Shown here one piece after another: positions 17,484-26,371 of a stretch of DNA of 64,000 nt (the stretch's first letter is position 1; each line of letters starts with the position of its first letter). Source of the stretch: Pseudoalteromonas sp. R3 (GTDB taxonomy: Bacteria > Pseudomonadota > Gammaproteobacteria > Enterobacterales > Alteromonadaceae); the NCBI RefSeq assembly GCF_004014715.1, contig NZ_CP034834.1:124001-188000 (forward strand). Reading direction: 5' to 3'. The translations under genes were made by a program, and so were the position numbers. A model generated the notes under the pieces. The model saw only the letters and a list, made by a program, of their open reading frames with translations, did no database searches and was not told where the DNA came from.

Positions 17484-18131
17484 ATGCTTTCCTTTGGATA
17501 CTTTAAGAAAGACGCGATTGCCTGTGAATTGATAGGTGTTGCTCAGTTTTATGAAGTGTCGCCCAATCTATATGTTGATAAAAGTATTGATAACTTACAG
17601 CAAGATAAGCTAGCTAATGCTATAGAGTCTGCTGTAAGAAGAGTCTCTGATATCTATGGAGCGCCCGTATCTCATCCTAGAATTATTGCCACTGCTGAAG
17701 CTAAATATGCAAAGTTTGGATTCAACCCAACAGGTATGCAGATTTCTGGTTTCTTTAGAGAATGCATATTTCTCGGCCCGAAAGGACTAAATACAGACGT
17801 TGTGGCTCATGAGCTCGTTCATTCGGAAGTCAGGCACAGAACAAGTCTGATGGTTGAACTAACTCAGCTACCAGCCTGGTTTATTGAAGGTACCGGGATC
17901 TGGGTAGACTATCGAGCACCATTCTTATTAGAAAATATAGAGGTGACAAGTGAGGATATCACTCAGATTAAATCAGTGTTTTACCTCAGTGACTTCCCAA
18001 ATACTAACGTAAAGTACTATCAGGCATCGCTCATGGCTGTTAAACCTATGAACCCAAAGAATATGTATAATGCTCTGGCAAGGTTAAATAATGGAGAACA
18101 GTTTGAGGTCGTTTTTAAAGAGCTTTTATAG
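17484..18131 (+). CDS. Putative secreted zinc metallopeptidase, signal peptide interrupted by an amber codon
   Basis: The 215-residue frame contains an HEXXH-type zinc site (VVAHELVHSE) and a downstream Glu in PAWFIEGTGIWVDYR, a pattern of gluzincin metallopeptidases. I do not recognise the exact family. ATG 17484 lies inside a hydrophobic stretch and has no ribosome site. ATG 17439 is in the same frame, has AGGGAG seven bases ahead, and would give MKIY-stop-VISFVFLAFFMLSFGYF. That is a normal signal peptide except for TAG at 17451-17453. The gene is thus probably a secreted peptidase inactivated by a nonsense mutation, unless the codon is suppressed or misread. Confidence 0.7.
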   Translation: MLSFGYFKKDAIACELIGVAQFYEVSPNLYVDKSIDNLQQDKLANAIESAVRRVSDIYGAPVSHPRIIATAEAKYAKFGFNPTGMQISGFFRECIFLGPKGLNTDVVAHELVHSEVRHRTSLMVELTQLPAWFIEGTGIWVDYRAPFLLENIEVTSEDITQIKSVFYLSDFPNTNVKYYQASLMAVKPMNPKNMYNALARLNNGEQFEVVFKELL

Positions 18132-18208
18132 CAGTTCCCCAGGTTTGAAATGCCATTTGCTCAGCAGAGTAATTGAACCACGCCGATATTATTCAGGGTA
18201 GAGTGTGT

Positions 18209-20380
18209 ATGTTAAAAGCGTTACCAGAGAAGTATTATCTCACTCACTTTCATGAACTGCAGCGGTTTATTGTAAAAACCAGCTTTCATCTACTGACTCC
18301 AATGCAGCAGAAACTGTTTACAAAACTAGGAACTCTGGATGAGGAGTGCTTATGTTTATTGCTGAGGATCATTAACCGCAAGCGTACGTATGTGACCAGA
18401 GCACAGCTGAATTACGCAGAAATCAAGGATACAGACGCCGCCCTGAATGTGCTGCGAAATGAAGAGTTGGTTCAATCAGCGCAAGATAAGGGGGCTGATG
18501 TTCTGTTAGAAGAGCTCACTAAGGAACAGTTGCAATGCTTAGCGTCTGAATTGATAGCGTCAGGTACAGTCTCCTCTAATACTCCGGTCAAATCCGCTAA
18601 AAAAGCGCTATGGGTTGAGTTTGTTTACGCACTGAGTACAAACGTGACTCTTTCTGAAACCTCGGTATTTCGTACTCACCTGTTCGCGCCAGTCAAAGCT
18701 GACTTTGAATATTGGTTGTTTTTATTCTTTGGAAAACTGGGCGGTACTTTGCAACAGTTTTCATTGCGCGATTTGGGGGTGATGCAAACACGTCAGGGTG
18801 TATCGGCGGGTAACGCACACTTTTCAGAGCTGACGGAGGCGCAAAGTGCCTACTTTTATGTTTGTCAAAGCAAGCACTTGAATAGTCTAAGTTTAGACGA
18901 CAAAGTGCTATTAGCTAAACAGATCCATCAAGAGCAAGTACCAGCGGCCGAGGGGCTCATGGCTCAGGCCAGACGGGATGAATTGACGCATAAGCTGGCT
19001 TGTCAGTTGGAGGCGGATGAACCTGAACTTGCAACGGTGATGCTTAAGATCAGTAACCATCCGAAGGCACAGGAAAAATACATTCGTATTTTGTACTCAA
19101 CAGGTAACCACGAAGCTTGTTTGGCTCAGCTAGAAGAGGTACTGACCAGTCCACAAAACGAAGAGCTATTGATATTTGCCGAGGATTTTTCAGCGCTGAA
19201 ATTCACCACCAAGCGTACCTCTGTATTGACAGACATACTACGTCAAAGCGGCCCTGCTATCGCATTGGACGAAGCCTATGTTGGTTATCCTGAAATGGGG
19301 GCTATTGCCTGGTATCACCGCCAGGGGAGCAAAGCTTATCATGGAGAAAACCAGTTCTGGCGTATGTTATTTGTTTTGGTTTTTTGGCCTGCGTTATACG
19401 AATCGACATCCAGTGCACCCAGTAATGAGTTTGACTTAACCCCAAAAAGCTTAAAATACAATCAGTTTTATGAAGTGCATAGCGAACAGATAGAGCAGAT
19501 CCTAGAGAAAATTACAGATAATCAAAGTTTATTCGACTGGTTGCTGCGTCAGGCCAGCGCACATTTCGGCAAACCGAATCGGCTGGTCTTCTGGCATAGA
19601 TCCACATTAGACCTCTTATTGGGGGTGGCCCGATTGATCTCGATTACGGCACTCAAAACACATCTGATCGCCATGTGTAAAGACTTTAAAATGCTTAAAG
19701 ATGGTTACCCTGACCTGATATGTATTCATGGCAGCGAGGTTTCACTTGTTGAAATTAAAGCACCAGGAGATAGTCTCAGGCGCAATCAGTTGGTGACAAT
19801 AAGGCGTCTTATTGAGTCGGGCTTTAAGGTTGATATTCAGCAGGTATGTTGGCAGATTGCACCACAACAGGCCTATGTTGTCGTTGATGTCGAAACCACA
19901 GGAGGCAAGAAAGAGTTTGATCGTATTACCGAAATAGCTATGGTCAGGGTTGTTAATGGCAAAGAGGTAAAACGCTGGCAAAGCCTGATTAACCCATCGC
20001 GGCGGATCCCAAAATACATCACTGAGTTAACCGGCATTAGCAACGAAATGGTTGCCGATGCCCCGCGTTTTTCTGAAATTGCACAGCAAGTCGAAGATTT
20101 TATGCAAGATGCCATTTTTGTTGCCCATAATGTCAACTTTGATATGGGGTTTATCAAAGCTGAATTTGCCCGAATTGAACAGGTTTTTCAAAAACCAAAG
20201 TTATGTACCGTGCAACTGGGTAGAAAATGGCTGCCAGGTTTGAAATCTTACGCCCTAAACAAAGTCTGTGCAGAGCTGGGAATTACACTGACTCAGCACC
20301 ACAGAGCGATGGCCGACGCCGAGGCAACGGCTCAGTTATTTATACTGATCAATAAAGTCAGAATGGAAAACCAGAAATAA
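18209..20380 (+). CDS. FAN1-type VRR-NUC nuclease fused to a DEDDh 3'-5' exonuclease
   Basis: ATG 18209 is preferred (723 residues); a longer frame can start at TTG 18173. The N-terminal two-thirds is helical and FAN1-like (EKYYLTHFHELQRF..., helix-turn-helix and TPR-like region). A VRR-NUC domain follows near residue 500, with the PD-(D/E)XK residues in YPDLICI and LVEIKAPGDSLRRNQ. A DnaQ-type exonuclease domain (about 554-720) begins YVVVDVETTGG, with FVAHNVNFDMGF and the late HRAMADAEAT carrying the remaining acidic residues and His. FAN1 cuts branched DNA and repairs interstrand crosslinks; a fused proofreading-type exonuclease could trim the products. The fusion frame is uninterrupted. 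Confidence 0.9.
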   Translation: MLKALPEKYYLTHFHELQRFIVKTSFHLLTPMQQKLFTKLGTLDEECLCLLLRIINRKRTYVTRAQLNYAEIKDTDAALNVLRNEELVQSAQDKGADVLLEELTKEQLQCLASELIASGTVSSNTPVKSAKKALWVEFVYALSTNVTLSETSVFRTHLFAPVKADFEYWLFLFFGKLGGTLQQFSLRDLGVMQTRQGVSAGNAHFSELTEAQSAYFYVCQSKHLNSLSLDDKVLLAKQIHQEQVPAAEGLMAQARRDELTHKLACQLEADEPELATVMLKISNHPKAQEKYIRILYSTGNHEACLAQLEEVLTSPQNEELLIFAEDFSALKFTTKRTSVLTDILRQSGPAIALDEAYVGYPEMGAIAWYHRQGSKAYHGENQFWRMLFVLVFWPALYESTSSAPSNEFDLTPKSLKYNQFYEVHSEQIEQILEKITDNQSLFDWLLRQASAHFGKPNRLVFWHRSTLDLLLGVARLISITALKTHLIAMCKDFKMLKDGYPDLICIHGSEVSLVEIKAPGDSLRRNQLVTIRRLIESGFKVDIQQVCWQIAPQQAYVVVDVETTGGKKEFDRITEIAMVRVVNGKEVKRWQSLINPSRRIPKYITELTGISNEMVADAPRFSEIAQQVEDFMQDAIFVAHNVNFDMGFIKAEFARIEQVFQKPKLCTVQLGRKWLPGLKSYALNKVCAELGITLTQHHRAMADAEATAQLFILINKVRMENQK

Positions 20381-20473
20381 CGGCTCGATGAGCAGGGATT
20401 ATGTGAGTACGCTTGAGAAGTGAGTTCAACAGACGATGAGGGCATTCATTGTAATAGCGATATGCGTGTTTTG

Positions 20474-20503
20474 TTTATCGCTCAGCTGAAGCTGAGCGAT
20501 AAA
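20474..20503. terminator. Bidirectional hairpin between the nuclease gene and a convergent peptide gene
   Basis: TTTATCGCTCAGCT and AGCTGAGCGATAAA form a 14-base perfect stem with almost no loop. It lies between the convergent nuclease gene and the small peptide gene and probably ends both transcripts. Confidence 0.75.
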
Positions 20504-20515
20504 GACTAAACGTGA

Positions 20516-20725
20516 TTAGTCACAGTTGTACCAGCGGTTTGTGAAAACACAATCACGGCCGTTGTAACATGAGATCACACCTGTCTGACAATCATTTCGA
20601 TTAGTAGGTGCGCAATCAAGGTAAGAAGGCTCATAGCCACCGCCTACATTAGGCGTTGCCTTAGCATTTAACTGTTGGTTTGAAGATAAGGTTTTTAGTT
20701 TTTTCTTATTTAGTGTAAATTTCAT
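20516..20725 (-). CDS. Putative Cys-rich double-glycine-leader peptide (RiPP-like precursor) 1
   Basis: ATG 20725 (69 residues) is preferred because AAGGA is correctly spaced from it; ATG 20731 is too close. The leader MKFTLNKKKLKTLS...ATPNVGGG matches that of the peptide at 23525-23716 in the pattern NKKKxKxLS...ATPxVxGG. The leader is basic and ends in a double-glycine site, as in peptides cleaved by C39-type exporters. The core (about 39 residues) has five Cys, is Asn-rich and contains aromatic residues. No modification enzyme or exporter is adjacent. It could be a ribosomal natural product precursor or an exported disulfide peptide. Confidence 0.7.
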   Translation of the reverse strand: MKFTLNKKKLKTLSSNQQLNAKATPNVGGGYEPSYLDCAPTNRNDCQTGVISCYNGRDCVFTNRWYNCD

Positions 20726-20784
20726 TTTCATTTCCTTTGTGATTTACAATAGCCTGAACAGGCTGTACCGAAAGTAACAAATAA

Positions 20785-21183
20785 ATGGCGAAAGTCAAAG
20801 GCCTTTATAAAAAATATTTATTCAAGACTTTACTCGATGTGCTGTGGATCTTGTCCATTGTGCTAGTGACATTTGTGCTCATTCCCAGTCTGATTGCTGC
20901 CGCAATACCTGGCTGGTCCATAGCTGTTTATTTGCTGCTAACCAGTGCATGTGTGTTTGGTGTGTACGCAAGAGATAAAAAGTTGTCAAAGCGAGGGGGA
21001 GAGCGGATCTCCGAGCGGCAGCTACTCCTGATATCAGCCTGCTCATTACATATTTCAACCCCGCTTTGCATGCAGCTTATGCAGCATAAGACTGCAAAGC
21101 TCTCCTTCTTAATGAAGCTTTTGTTGCTCTTCCTATTGCAGGTTGCGGGGTTGATAAGTTTGCTGATTGGCCTGTATATGTAG
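20785..21183 (+). CDS. DUF1294-type small membrane protein
   Basis: The 132-residue protein has three to four hydrophobic segments. The VYARDKKLSKRGGERISERQLLL segment followed by an HKTAKLSF motif matches the pattern of DUF1294 membrane proteins (DKxxA...RIxE..., HKTxKxxF). The domain has no known function and often follows a cold-shock-like domain, which is absent here. It lies divergent from the Cys-rich peptide gene and convergent with the symporter gene, so co-transcription with either is not possible. Confidence 0.75.
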   Translation: MAKVKGLYKKYLFKTLLDVLWILSIVLVTFVLIPSLIAAAIPGWSIAVYLLLTSACVFGVYARDKKLSKRGGERISERQLLLISACSLHISTPLCMQLMQHKTAKLSFLMKLLLLFLLQVAGLISLLIGLYM

Positions 21184-21212
21184 GGCGTCAGGCAGGAGCC
21201 TAACGCCAAAGA

Positions 21213-23387
21213 CTACTTGAGATTTAGCTTAAAATCGTAATCAAGTTCGTCGATTAAAGACCAGCGGTGCTGTTTGTTTTGTGTCCCTTTGCCAAGGATC
21301 CAGTAATCATAGCTTTTGCTTATTTGGCCCTGGCTGTGTTGAATTGTTAACCAGGCATCGACAAAGCTCAATATATCGAGATTGCGCTTGGCCACAGCAA
21401 ACCCAATTGGGTACTTAAGTTCGGCACCTTTTGGGACGACGACACCAAACTCTGGGTGGAACATACTCCAGGCAAAGCCAGCCTCAGCACTAATGACCAT
21501 GGCATCAAACCGCTCATCTGCGTTAAAAAATGCTTTATGACTCGATAAAGCTGAAACATCAATATGTTCATATTTCTTGGCCAGATCTTGCATTAAGGGC
21601 GTATATTCGACATGTGCCAGGCGTAAGCTAGGATAGTTGAGTACCTGTTCTCGTGTTGCAAAGTCTTTCAGGCGATGGTCTTTGGCTATTAAGGCCAATT
21701 GCAACTCAAGTACTGGATCACTGAACCTGACTTGGCTGAGGTCTGCAATATTAATTTCTAATCCAGACATAGCGATGTCAAAAAAACCTTTGTTCAGGTA
21801 CTCGGCCAGTTGTGCTTTTTTAAACGGGATAAACTCGACTTTAACGTCCAGATCGGCAGCCAGTTTGTGTGCCAGGCTGATATCAAAGCCCACCAGCTCA
21901 CCTTTTTGGTTAAAATAGCTAAAAGGCACGTTGTCCACCAGATAGCCGACTCTGAGCAGATCCCGCTTTTTGATCACTTCAATGTTGGTCAGTGAGAGCT
22001 CGCCGCTTTGATAGGCTTTAGGTACATGGTTGAGTACTTCCGCCGGGACTTTATCGGATACTACCATATTGGCAATGACTTCATCCGCTGCCTGTGTACT
22101 TTGAGCCAAATGGTTATTGGCTGAATAGCTCAACAGCATAAAAGCCGGGAGTAAGGCACTGAGTAAGGTCAGGTAGTAGAGCGAGCGGATCCGCTTTAGG
22201 TGCAGCTGGCGTTTTGTGTAGAAAATACTCAATAGTACAAACGAAAAAATATAAATCACAGTCGTTGGGGAGACGATTTTGGCCGTCAGCACGGACATAG
22301 ACAGATATAGCTGATAGCTGTCTGCAGGGACTTTAAGGCTGTCGAGCAAATAGGGGATAGCAATGTGCACATTCGCAAAGTAGCTCAGCATAGCCGACAG
22401 CGTTACATTTGGCATCTGTTCCAGCGTAACCGGACTACCCGTGAGCCAGGCTGCAAAGGTGACAAACATCAGCGTTGTGAGTTTTCCAAGGCTTGGGAAT
22501 GTATAGGCAATGGGCACCAACACTTCTGCAATATGGTCTGATTCTTCATCACTACGTTTAATTTTTGCCAGATGGGCTTTAATCCCCTCTGTGATTACAG
22601 GTAACACGATAAAAACATTACCTGTACTGAACGCTGTGATCCAGGCATTGCGCATGACCATAATGAGGTCTCGATATTTCACCGGGGTAAAAGCTGCAAC
22701 CAGCATGGGTAGCAGTGCAAACATCAGGTAAAAGCCCAGGCAAGTGACCAATACCAGGTAAATTTGTAGGTTGTTCAATTCTTCCATGCTAATGGTACCA
22801 GCGGTACTTGCAGTCATGGCGAAGATCCCGATTGGGAAGAGCTTGATAATTTTCTTAGAGATCAAGGATAAACCCTGACCCACGACTTCCAGCACATCAA
22901 GGAGGTTATTCTTTTGACCATTTGAAATCAAGGAAAGCCCCAGCGCAATACAGAAAATAACGAGTGCAGGTACATTCCCTTCGGCCATCGAAGCAAAAGG
23001 GTTAGCAGGTATATACTGACTTACAAAATCGACCTCTGGTGCACTGGCAACTAATGCAGGAGAGAAAAATGTACCAGCATCGTGACTGGGTAAAGTGAAT
23101 GAAAAAGCCCAGATTGCAGCCAACCCAACGAGCCATAGGCTGATCATCACTGTGGTTGCTTTAATTAAAATCGATTTAACCTGATCCGGATTAAATTTCC
23201 CCAGTCCCACAACCAGGCTGACGACAATATAGGGGAAAATGGTGATCTGCATCAGCTTTACAAACCCTTCGCCAAGGGGCTTCAAAAATGCAACCCGTTC
23301 ACCAAAAACCAGGCCACATACTATACCTAACAGCAGTGCCCACAGCATCCAATTGATGCGTTTTAACCAATCGATAACTAGATTCAT
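21213..23387 (-). CDS. Dicarboxylate/amino-acid:cation symporter fused to a periplasmic solute-binding domain
   Basis: The 724-residue protein joins two families. Residues 1-430 form a GltP/DctA-type (SDF) cation symporter: ITIFPYIVVSLVVG, an Asn/Pro-rich helix pair near PLLPMLVA, and YTFPSLGKLTTLMFV. After a linker, about residues 475-710 form an SBP_bac_3 amino-acid-binding domain (LLRVGYLVDNVPFSYFN, GELVGFDISLAHKLA, FDIAMSGLEI). The binding domain follows the last membrane helix and would face the periplasm, so it could capture the substrate for the transporter or gate it. The gene lies between two double-glycine peptide genes on the same strand, each with its own hairpin. Confidence 0.92.
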   Translation of the reverse strand: MNLVIDWLKRINWMLWALLLGIVCGLVFGERVAFLKPLGEGFVKLMQITIFPYIVVSLVVGLGKFNPDQVKSILIKATTVMISLWLVGLAAIWAFSFTLPSHDAGTFFSPALVASAPEVDFVSQYIPANPFASMAEGNVPALVIFCIALGLSLISNGQKNNLLDVLEVVGQGLSLISKKIIKLFPIGIFAMTASTAGTISMEELNNLQIYLVLVTCLGFYLMFALLPMLVAAFTPVKYRDLIMVMRNAWITAFSTGNVFIVLPVITEGIKAHLAKIKRSDEESDHIAEVLVPIAYTFPSLGKLTTLMFVTFAAWLTGSPVTLEQMPNVTLSAMLSYFANVHIAIPYLLDSLKVPADSYQLYLSMSVLTAKIVSPTTVIYIFSFVLLSIFYTKRQLHLKRIRSLYYLTLLSALLPAFMLLSYSANNHLAQSTQAADEVIANMVVSDKVPAEVLNHVPKAYQSGELSLTNIEVIKKRDLLRVGYLVDNVPFSYFNQKGELVGFDISLAHKLAADLDVKVEFIPFKKAQLAEYLNKGFFDIAMSGLEINIADLSQVRFSDPVLELQLALIAKDHRLKDFATREQVLNYPSLRLAHVEYTPLMQDLAKKYEHIDVSALSSHKAFFNADERFDAMVISAEAGFAWSMFHPEFGVVVPKGAELKYPIGFAVAKRNLDILSFVDAWLTIQHSQGQISKSYDYWILGKGTQNKQHRWSLIDELDYDFKLNLK

Positions 23388-23485
23388 AATCCCCGTGTGC
23401 GAAACAAAAAGAGCGAGATTATATTGAGGTTAGCTGAAATTAATCTGAATGCAGTGTAAAGAAGGGGAAAGTATTTGAATTAAGT

Positions 23486-23514
23486 GGCCAAATTACGTTA
23501 ACCGTAATTTGGCC
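23486..23514 (-). terminator. Hairpin after Cys-rich peptide 2
   Basis: GGCCAAATTACG and CGTAATTTGGCC form a twelve-base perfect stem with a five-base loop, eleven bases after the peptide stop codon on the minus strand. The T-tract is weak. Confidence 0.65.
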
Positions 23515-23524
23515 GGTAGCGCTA

Positions 23525-23716
23525 TTAGCACATTGCTGATGTGCCACATGTTGCGCCTACACTTGGAGTACAAGTGTCAGTACATGCTCTGGTGTTACAG
23601 TAATCCATTGCTGTGTAACGCAAGCCACCAGCGACCTGAGGAGTCGCGTCATTTACCAAAGTTGAGGCATTGATAGACAGGTTTTTCATTTTCTTTTTAT
23701 TGATAACAAGCTTCAT
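23525..23716 (-). CDS. Putative Cys-rich double-glycine-leader peptide (RiPP-like precursor) 2
   Basis: The 63-residue peptide begins MKLVINKKKMKNLS and its leader ends ATPQVAGG, the same pattern as the peptide at 20516-20725. The core of about 32 residues has five Cys (residues 40, 45, 49, 57, 63), seven Thr and few charged residues. This composition suits thioether, heterocycle or disulfide formation. An AAAGGA ribosome site lies eight bases ahead of the ATG, and a strong hairpin follows the stop. It lies 137 bases upstream of the symporter fusion gene, on the same strand. No maturation enzyme or exporter is visible within the window. Confidence 0.75.
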   Translation of the reverse strand: MKLVINKKKMKNLSINASTLVNDATPQVAGGLRYTAMDYCNTRACTDTCTPSVGATCGTSAMC

Positions 23717-24079
23717 AATTAGATCCTTTGATTTTTTTCACCCAACGTATTGTGGGCAAAACAGAAGATACTAGAAATAAATAAATTATCAACCTTTGTT
23801 TTTAATTATTACAAAAAAGTTGATAATTCTGCTTGGTTTTTTCTAAGCGTATTGGTGGCTCAAGGTAATTAAACTGTGTGTTTTGAGCCTGGTGTTTGGC
23901 GTGTTTTCACATTGCTCTGATCTCTGGCGGAGTCGTTAAAAACGGCAGAAGTACTGTCAAGTCAGGTTGTTCATATTCTGTCTTCACTGCAAGTTTCATG
24001 CATTTCCTTTGGCTTGCTTGTGCCTATATCATTACGGGCACAAGCTTCATACCGACTTTTAAAGCATTGAAAGACATAG
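23717..24079. other. AT-rich intergenic region with the peptide promoter
   Basis: It holds the likely promoter region of Cys-rich peptide 2 (AT-rich 23760-23830). The rest shows no gene with a start site, ribosome site and codon pattern that I trust. Confidence 0.4.
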
Positions 24080-24571
24080 TTACAGGCTATAATCGTCACC
24101 ATTTTTGGCACGATAGCATTTACGATCCTGTTGTGTGACAAGTGCATGCTGCACGCCAGAGACAAAACTCATCCACATACGGCTGCCCTGTTCTCCCTCG
24201 CCAGTAACCGGACTTAGGGGCGTTTCATATTGCACATCATTTAAATGAGCGAGATCGTGTCGACCCGGCTCACATGCGGTATCAAAACTTAGCTCAATAT
24301 GCATGCCATCCGCCTTTTTCAATAAAATCGCACTGGGTGATTCGCGGTGGCCACATAAGGCCACAAATTGCTTACAGTCTTTCAAACCACAGTGCTGTCC
24401 GTCAGCGAAAAACACCATCAGGTGGTTGTAATAAACGACATACGAGCTCACATCTTTATGCGATCCGAACTCCAAAGGGCAGTGCTGATCAAGGTATTGC
24501 TTTGCGACGATTAGCTTCTGGCATTCTGTGCTGGTGTTTTCTAGTGCTGTATGCTGAATTTGTGCTTTCAT
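24080..24571 (-). CDS. Conserved-looking cytoplasmic protein of unknown function
   Basis: The 163-residue soluble protein has no signal peptide or membrane segment. It has paired Cys/His residues (DGQHCGLKDCKQF, CGHRES) that could bind metal, and a Gly-rich stretch SPVTGEGEQGSRMW. GGGGA precedes the ATG at good spacing. It is divergent from the XRE/IrrE-type regulator and could be a target of it. I do not recognise the family and do not assign a function. Confidence 0.6.
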   Translation of the reverse strand: MKAQIQHTALENTSTECQKLIVAKQYLDQHCPLEFGSHKDVSSYVVYYNHLMVFFADGQHCGLKDCKQFVALCGHRESPSAILLKKADGMHIELSFDTACEPGRHDLAHLNDVQYETPLSPVTGEGEQGSRMWMSFVSGVQHALVTQQDRKCYRAKNGDDYSL

Positions 24572-24776
24572 GTGCGTTTTCCCCAGTTACCTTTGTTACC
24601 CGATATCTGCTTTCTGTGTGAGGTGAGAGCAAAATTGTTTATAACTCACTTGTTGTCGTCACACGTTTAAATATCGCTACTATGATTAACATCCTGCACT
24701 GTCCTCTCGGCATGCAGGTTCATCTGTTGACAAATTCAGTGTATGAAAAAAAGCCGGTAAATTTCACAAAAAGAAT

Positions 24777-24795
24777 TTTACAGTGTAAATTTTAC
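24777..24795. promoter_or_regulatory. Overlapping palindromes ahead of the XRE regulator
   Basis: TTTACAGTGTAAA (24777-24789) is a perfect palindrome around a central G. GTAAATTTTAC (24785-24795) overlaps it and is also palindromic. A related GTAAATTTCAC lies near 24757. They lie about 85 bases ahead of the GTG start and are plausible autoregulatory operators, by position only. Confidence 0.5.
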
Positions 24796-24877
24796 AAAAA
24801 CTGGTCTGACCATGTGTTATGGCATAGTAGTGAGGCGCAGTCTAAAGCGCCTTACAGACGTAAACAGGAATGAAGCG

Positions 24878-26371
24878 GTGAAAAAAAATTCAGAACTCAT
24901 GAGAAAGTCACACTTTCTGGGCACCAAAATTCGCAATTTACGCAAGCGAAATCATTTAACACTCGAAGATCTGTCTACCCGATGTATCCGGGTTGACCCG
25001 CATTCAGCGCCTTCAGTGTCGTATTTATCAATGATTGAGCGGGGAAAGCGTACTCCAAGCAGTGAAATGCTAGAAAATCTTGCGGAGGTGTTTCAGAAGC
25101 CGGTTGACTGGTTTCTAGATAACGAGCCTGAAGTAAATGAGATTACACCGCAAAAAGGTCGCCATGGCGGGATCAGTGGTATGGCACTGGAACCAAATTT
25201 TCTTTTTGACAACGAGATCTTACAGATTGCCATTCCTGAAATGTTATCCCAAACGGGGATCAGTGGACGTCAATTCGCTCACCTGTTGATCCGTGCCCAT
25301 CAGGAACACCATCAGAATCATTTTCCCGATTTAGAGCGTGCGGCCGAGGAGGTTGGCGGCAAAGACCTCTATTTAAACGTTGAAACCCTTTTATCTATGC
25401 TAAAAGCTCACGGCCTGGTTGTGCACTGGTTTGATGAAGCGCCTAGAGAAGTGATAGATGAGAGTGGTCATATGTTTCAACGTGTGATCACCTCATACTT
25501 TGCACCGCCAAATGAGGTACACATCAATCGTATGCTGCAGCACAATCAGCCCAGGCTAAAATATGATTTGGCAGTACACCTTGGTCACGCGGTTTTGCAC
25601 AACAGAGAGGGGCTTCAATGCGTACTGGGCTCTGGTGGGGTTAGTGGCGGAACGAACTCAGATGAGTCTGCGCCCAATGCGCAGGACATTTTATCTGCCT
25701 GGCATGATTTTGAATCCAGCTTTTTTGCGGGGGCTTTACTGTGCCCCAAAGTCGCTTATCGACAGCTTCTGGACTCCTATGGATACGAAACACATATTCA
25801 CCAGGCGTTAGGAATTTCGCCCTCAGTTGCTATGCGCAGAATGACGGTTGCATCGCCTTATCCCCACTGGCACTACTTTGATGCTTACTTACCAGGCAAG
25901 CTCAAGGCCGTCTATCGCGGCAATGGTATTCCCTTACCCTGGGGTAATATGCGCAGTGTTGCGGATCCGTGTCAACATTGGGCTGTGTTCAGGAAATTTC
26001 AGCAACAAGCAATGCAAGCCAGTGCGCAACTCTCGGTGCTTAATGTTAACAATCAGCCCAGGCTATATTGCTGTGAATCTATCAAAGTCAACGATGTGGC
26101 GGAGAATCCACATGTGCTATGTGCCGGTATTGATTTAAATCCGGCGATAGCAGCGCAGGGATTAGATGCCAATGAGGTAGTGCAGGAATTACAGGCACTG
26201 TGTATTAAACAAGGTGGTGCGAGTGTGGTGCCGTGGCATTTGAAAAAGCAGCTGCAAAGTGTCGCTAAGATTCTGAATATCAACTGGATAGAGCGGGGCA
26301 TAGCCAATGACGTACGCGTGATTTGTACACGCGGCAAGGCCTGCCCCCGACAACCTGGGTGTTATGACTAG
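24878..26371 (+). CDS. XRE-family regulator with ImmA/IrrE-like domain (RamB/PrpR-like short-chain fatty acid regulator)
   Basis: GTG 24878 (497 residues) is preferred over ATG 24812 because AGGA lies eight bases ahead. An N-terminal XRE helix-turn-helix (IRNLRKRNHLTLEDLSTR...YLSMIERGKRTPS) precedes a central IrrE-like region with KYDLAVHLGHAVLH, where the usual HEXXH has become HLGHAVLH. A C-terminal DUF2083-type domain ends in a Cys-rich tail (CTRGKACPRQPGC). This architecture is known in RamB/PrpR regulators of acetate, propionate and glyoxylate metabolism, which sense acyl-CoA. No metabolic operon is adjacent except the unknown divergent gene. Palindromes upstream suggest autoregulation. 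Confidence 0.85.
   Translation: MKKNSELMRKSHFLGTKIRNLRKRNHLTLEDLSTRCIRVDPHSAPSVSYLSMIERGKRTPSSEMLENLAEVFQKPVDWFLDNEPEVNEITPQKGRHGGISGMALEPNFLFDNEILQIAIPEMLSQTGISGRQFAHLLIRAHQEHHQNHFPDLERAAEEVGGKDLYLNVETLLSMLKAHGLVVHWFDEAPREVIDESGHMFQRVITSYFAPPNEVHINRMLQHNQPRLKYDLAVHLGHAVLHNREGLQCVLGSGGVSGGTNSDESAPNAQDILSAWHDFESSFFAGALLCPKVAYRQLLDSYGYETHIHQALGISPSVAMRRMTVASPYPHWHYFDAYLPGKLKAVYRGNGIPLPWGNMRSVADPCQHWAVFRKFQQQAMQASAQLSVLNVNNQPRLYCCESIKVNDVAENPHVLCAGIDLNPAIAAQGLDANEVVQELQALCIKQGGASVVPWHLKKQLQSVAKILNINWIERGIANDVRVICTRGKACPRQPGCYD

Noticed and set aside
23896..24138. 80-codon plus-strand ORF
   Set aside because: No ribosome site or family features, and it overlaps the end of the better supported minus-strand gene.
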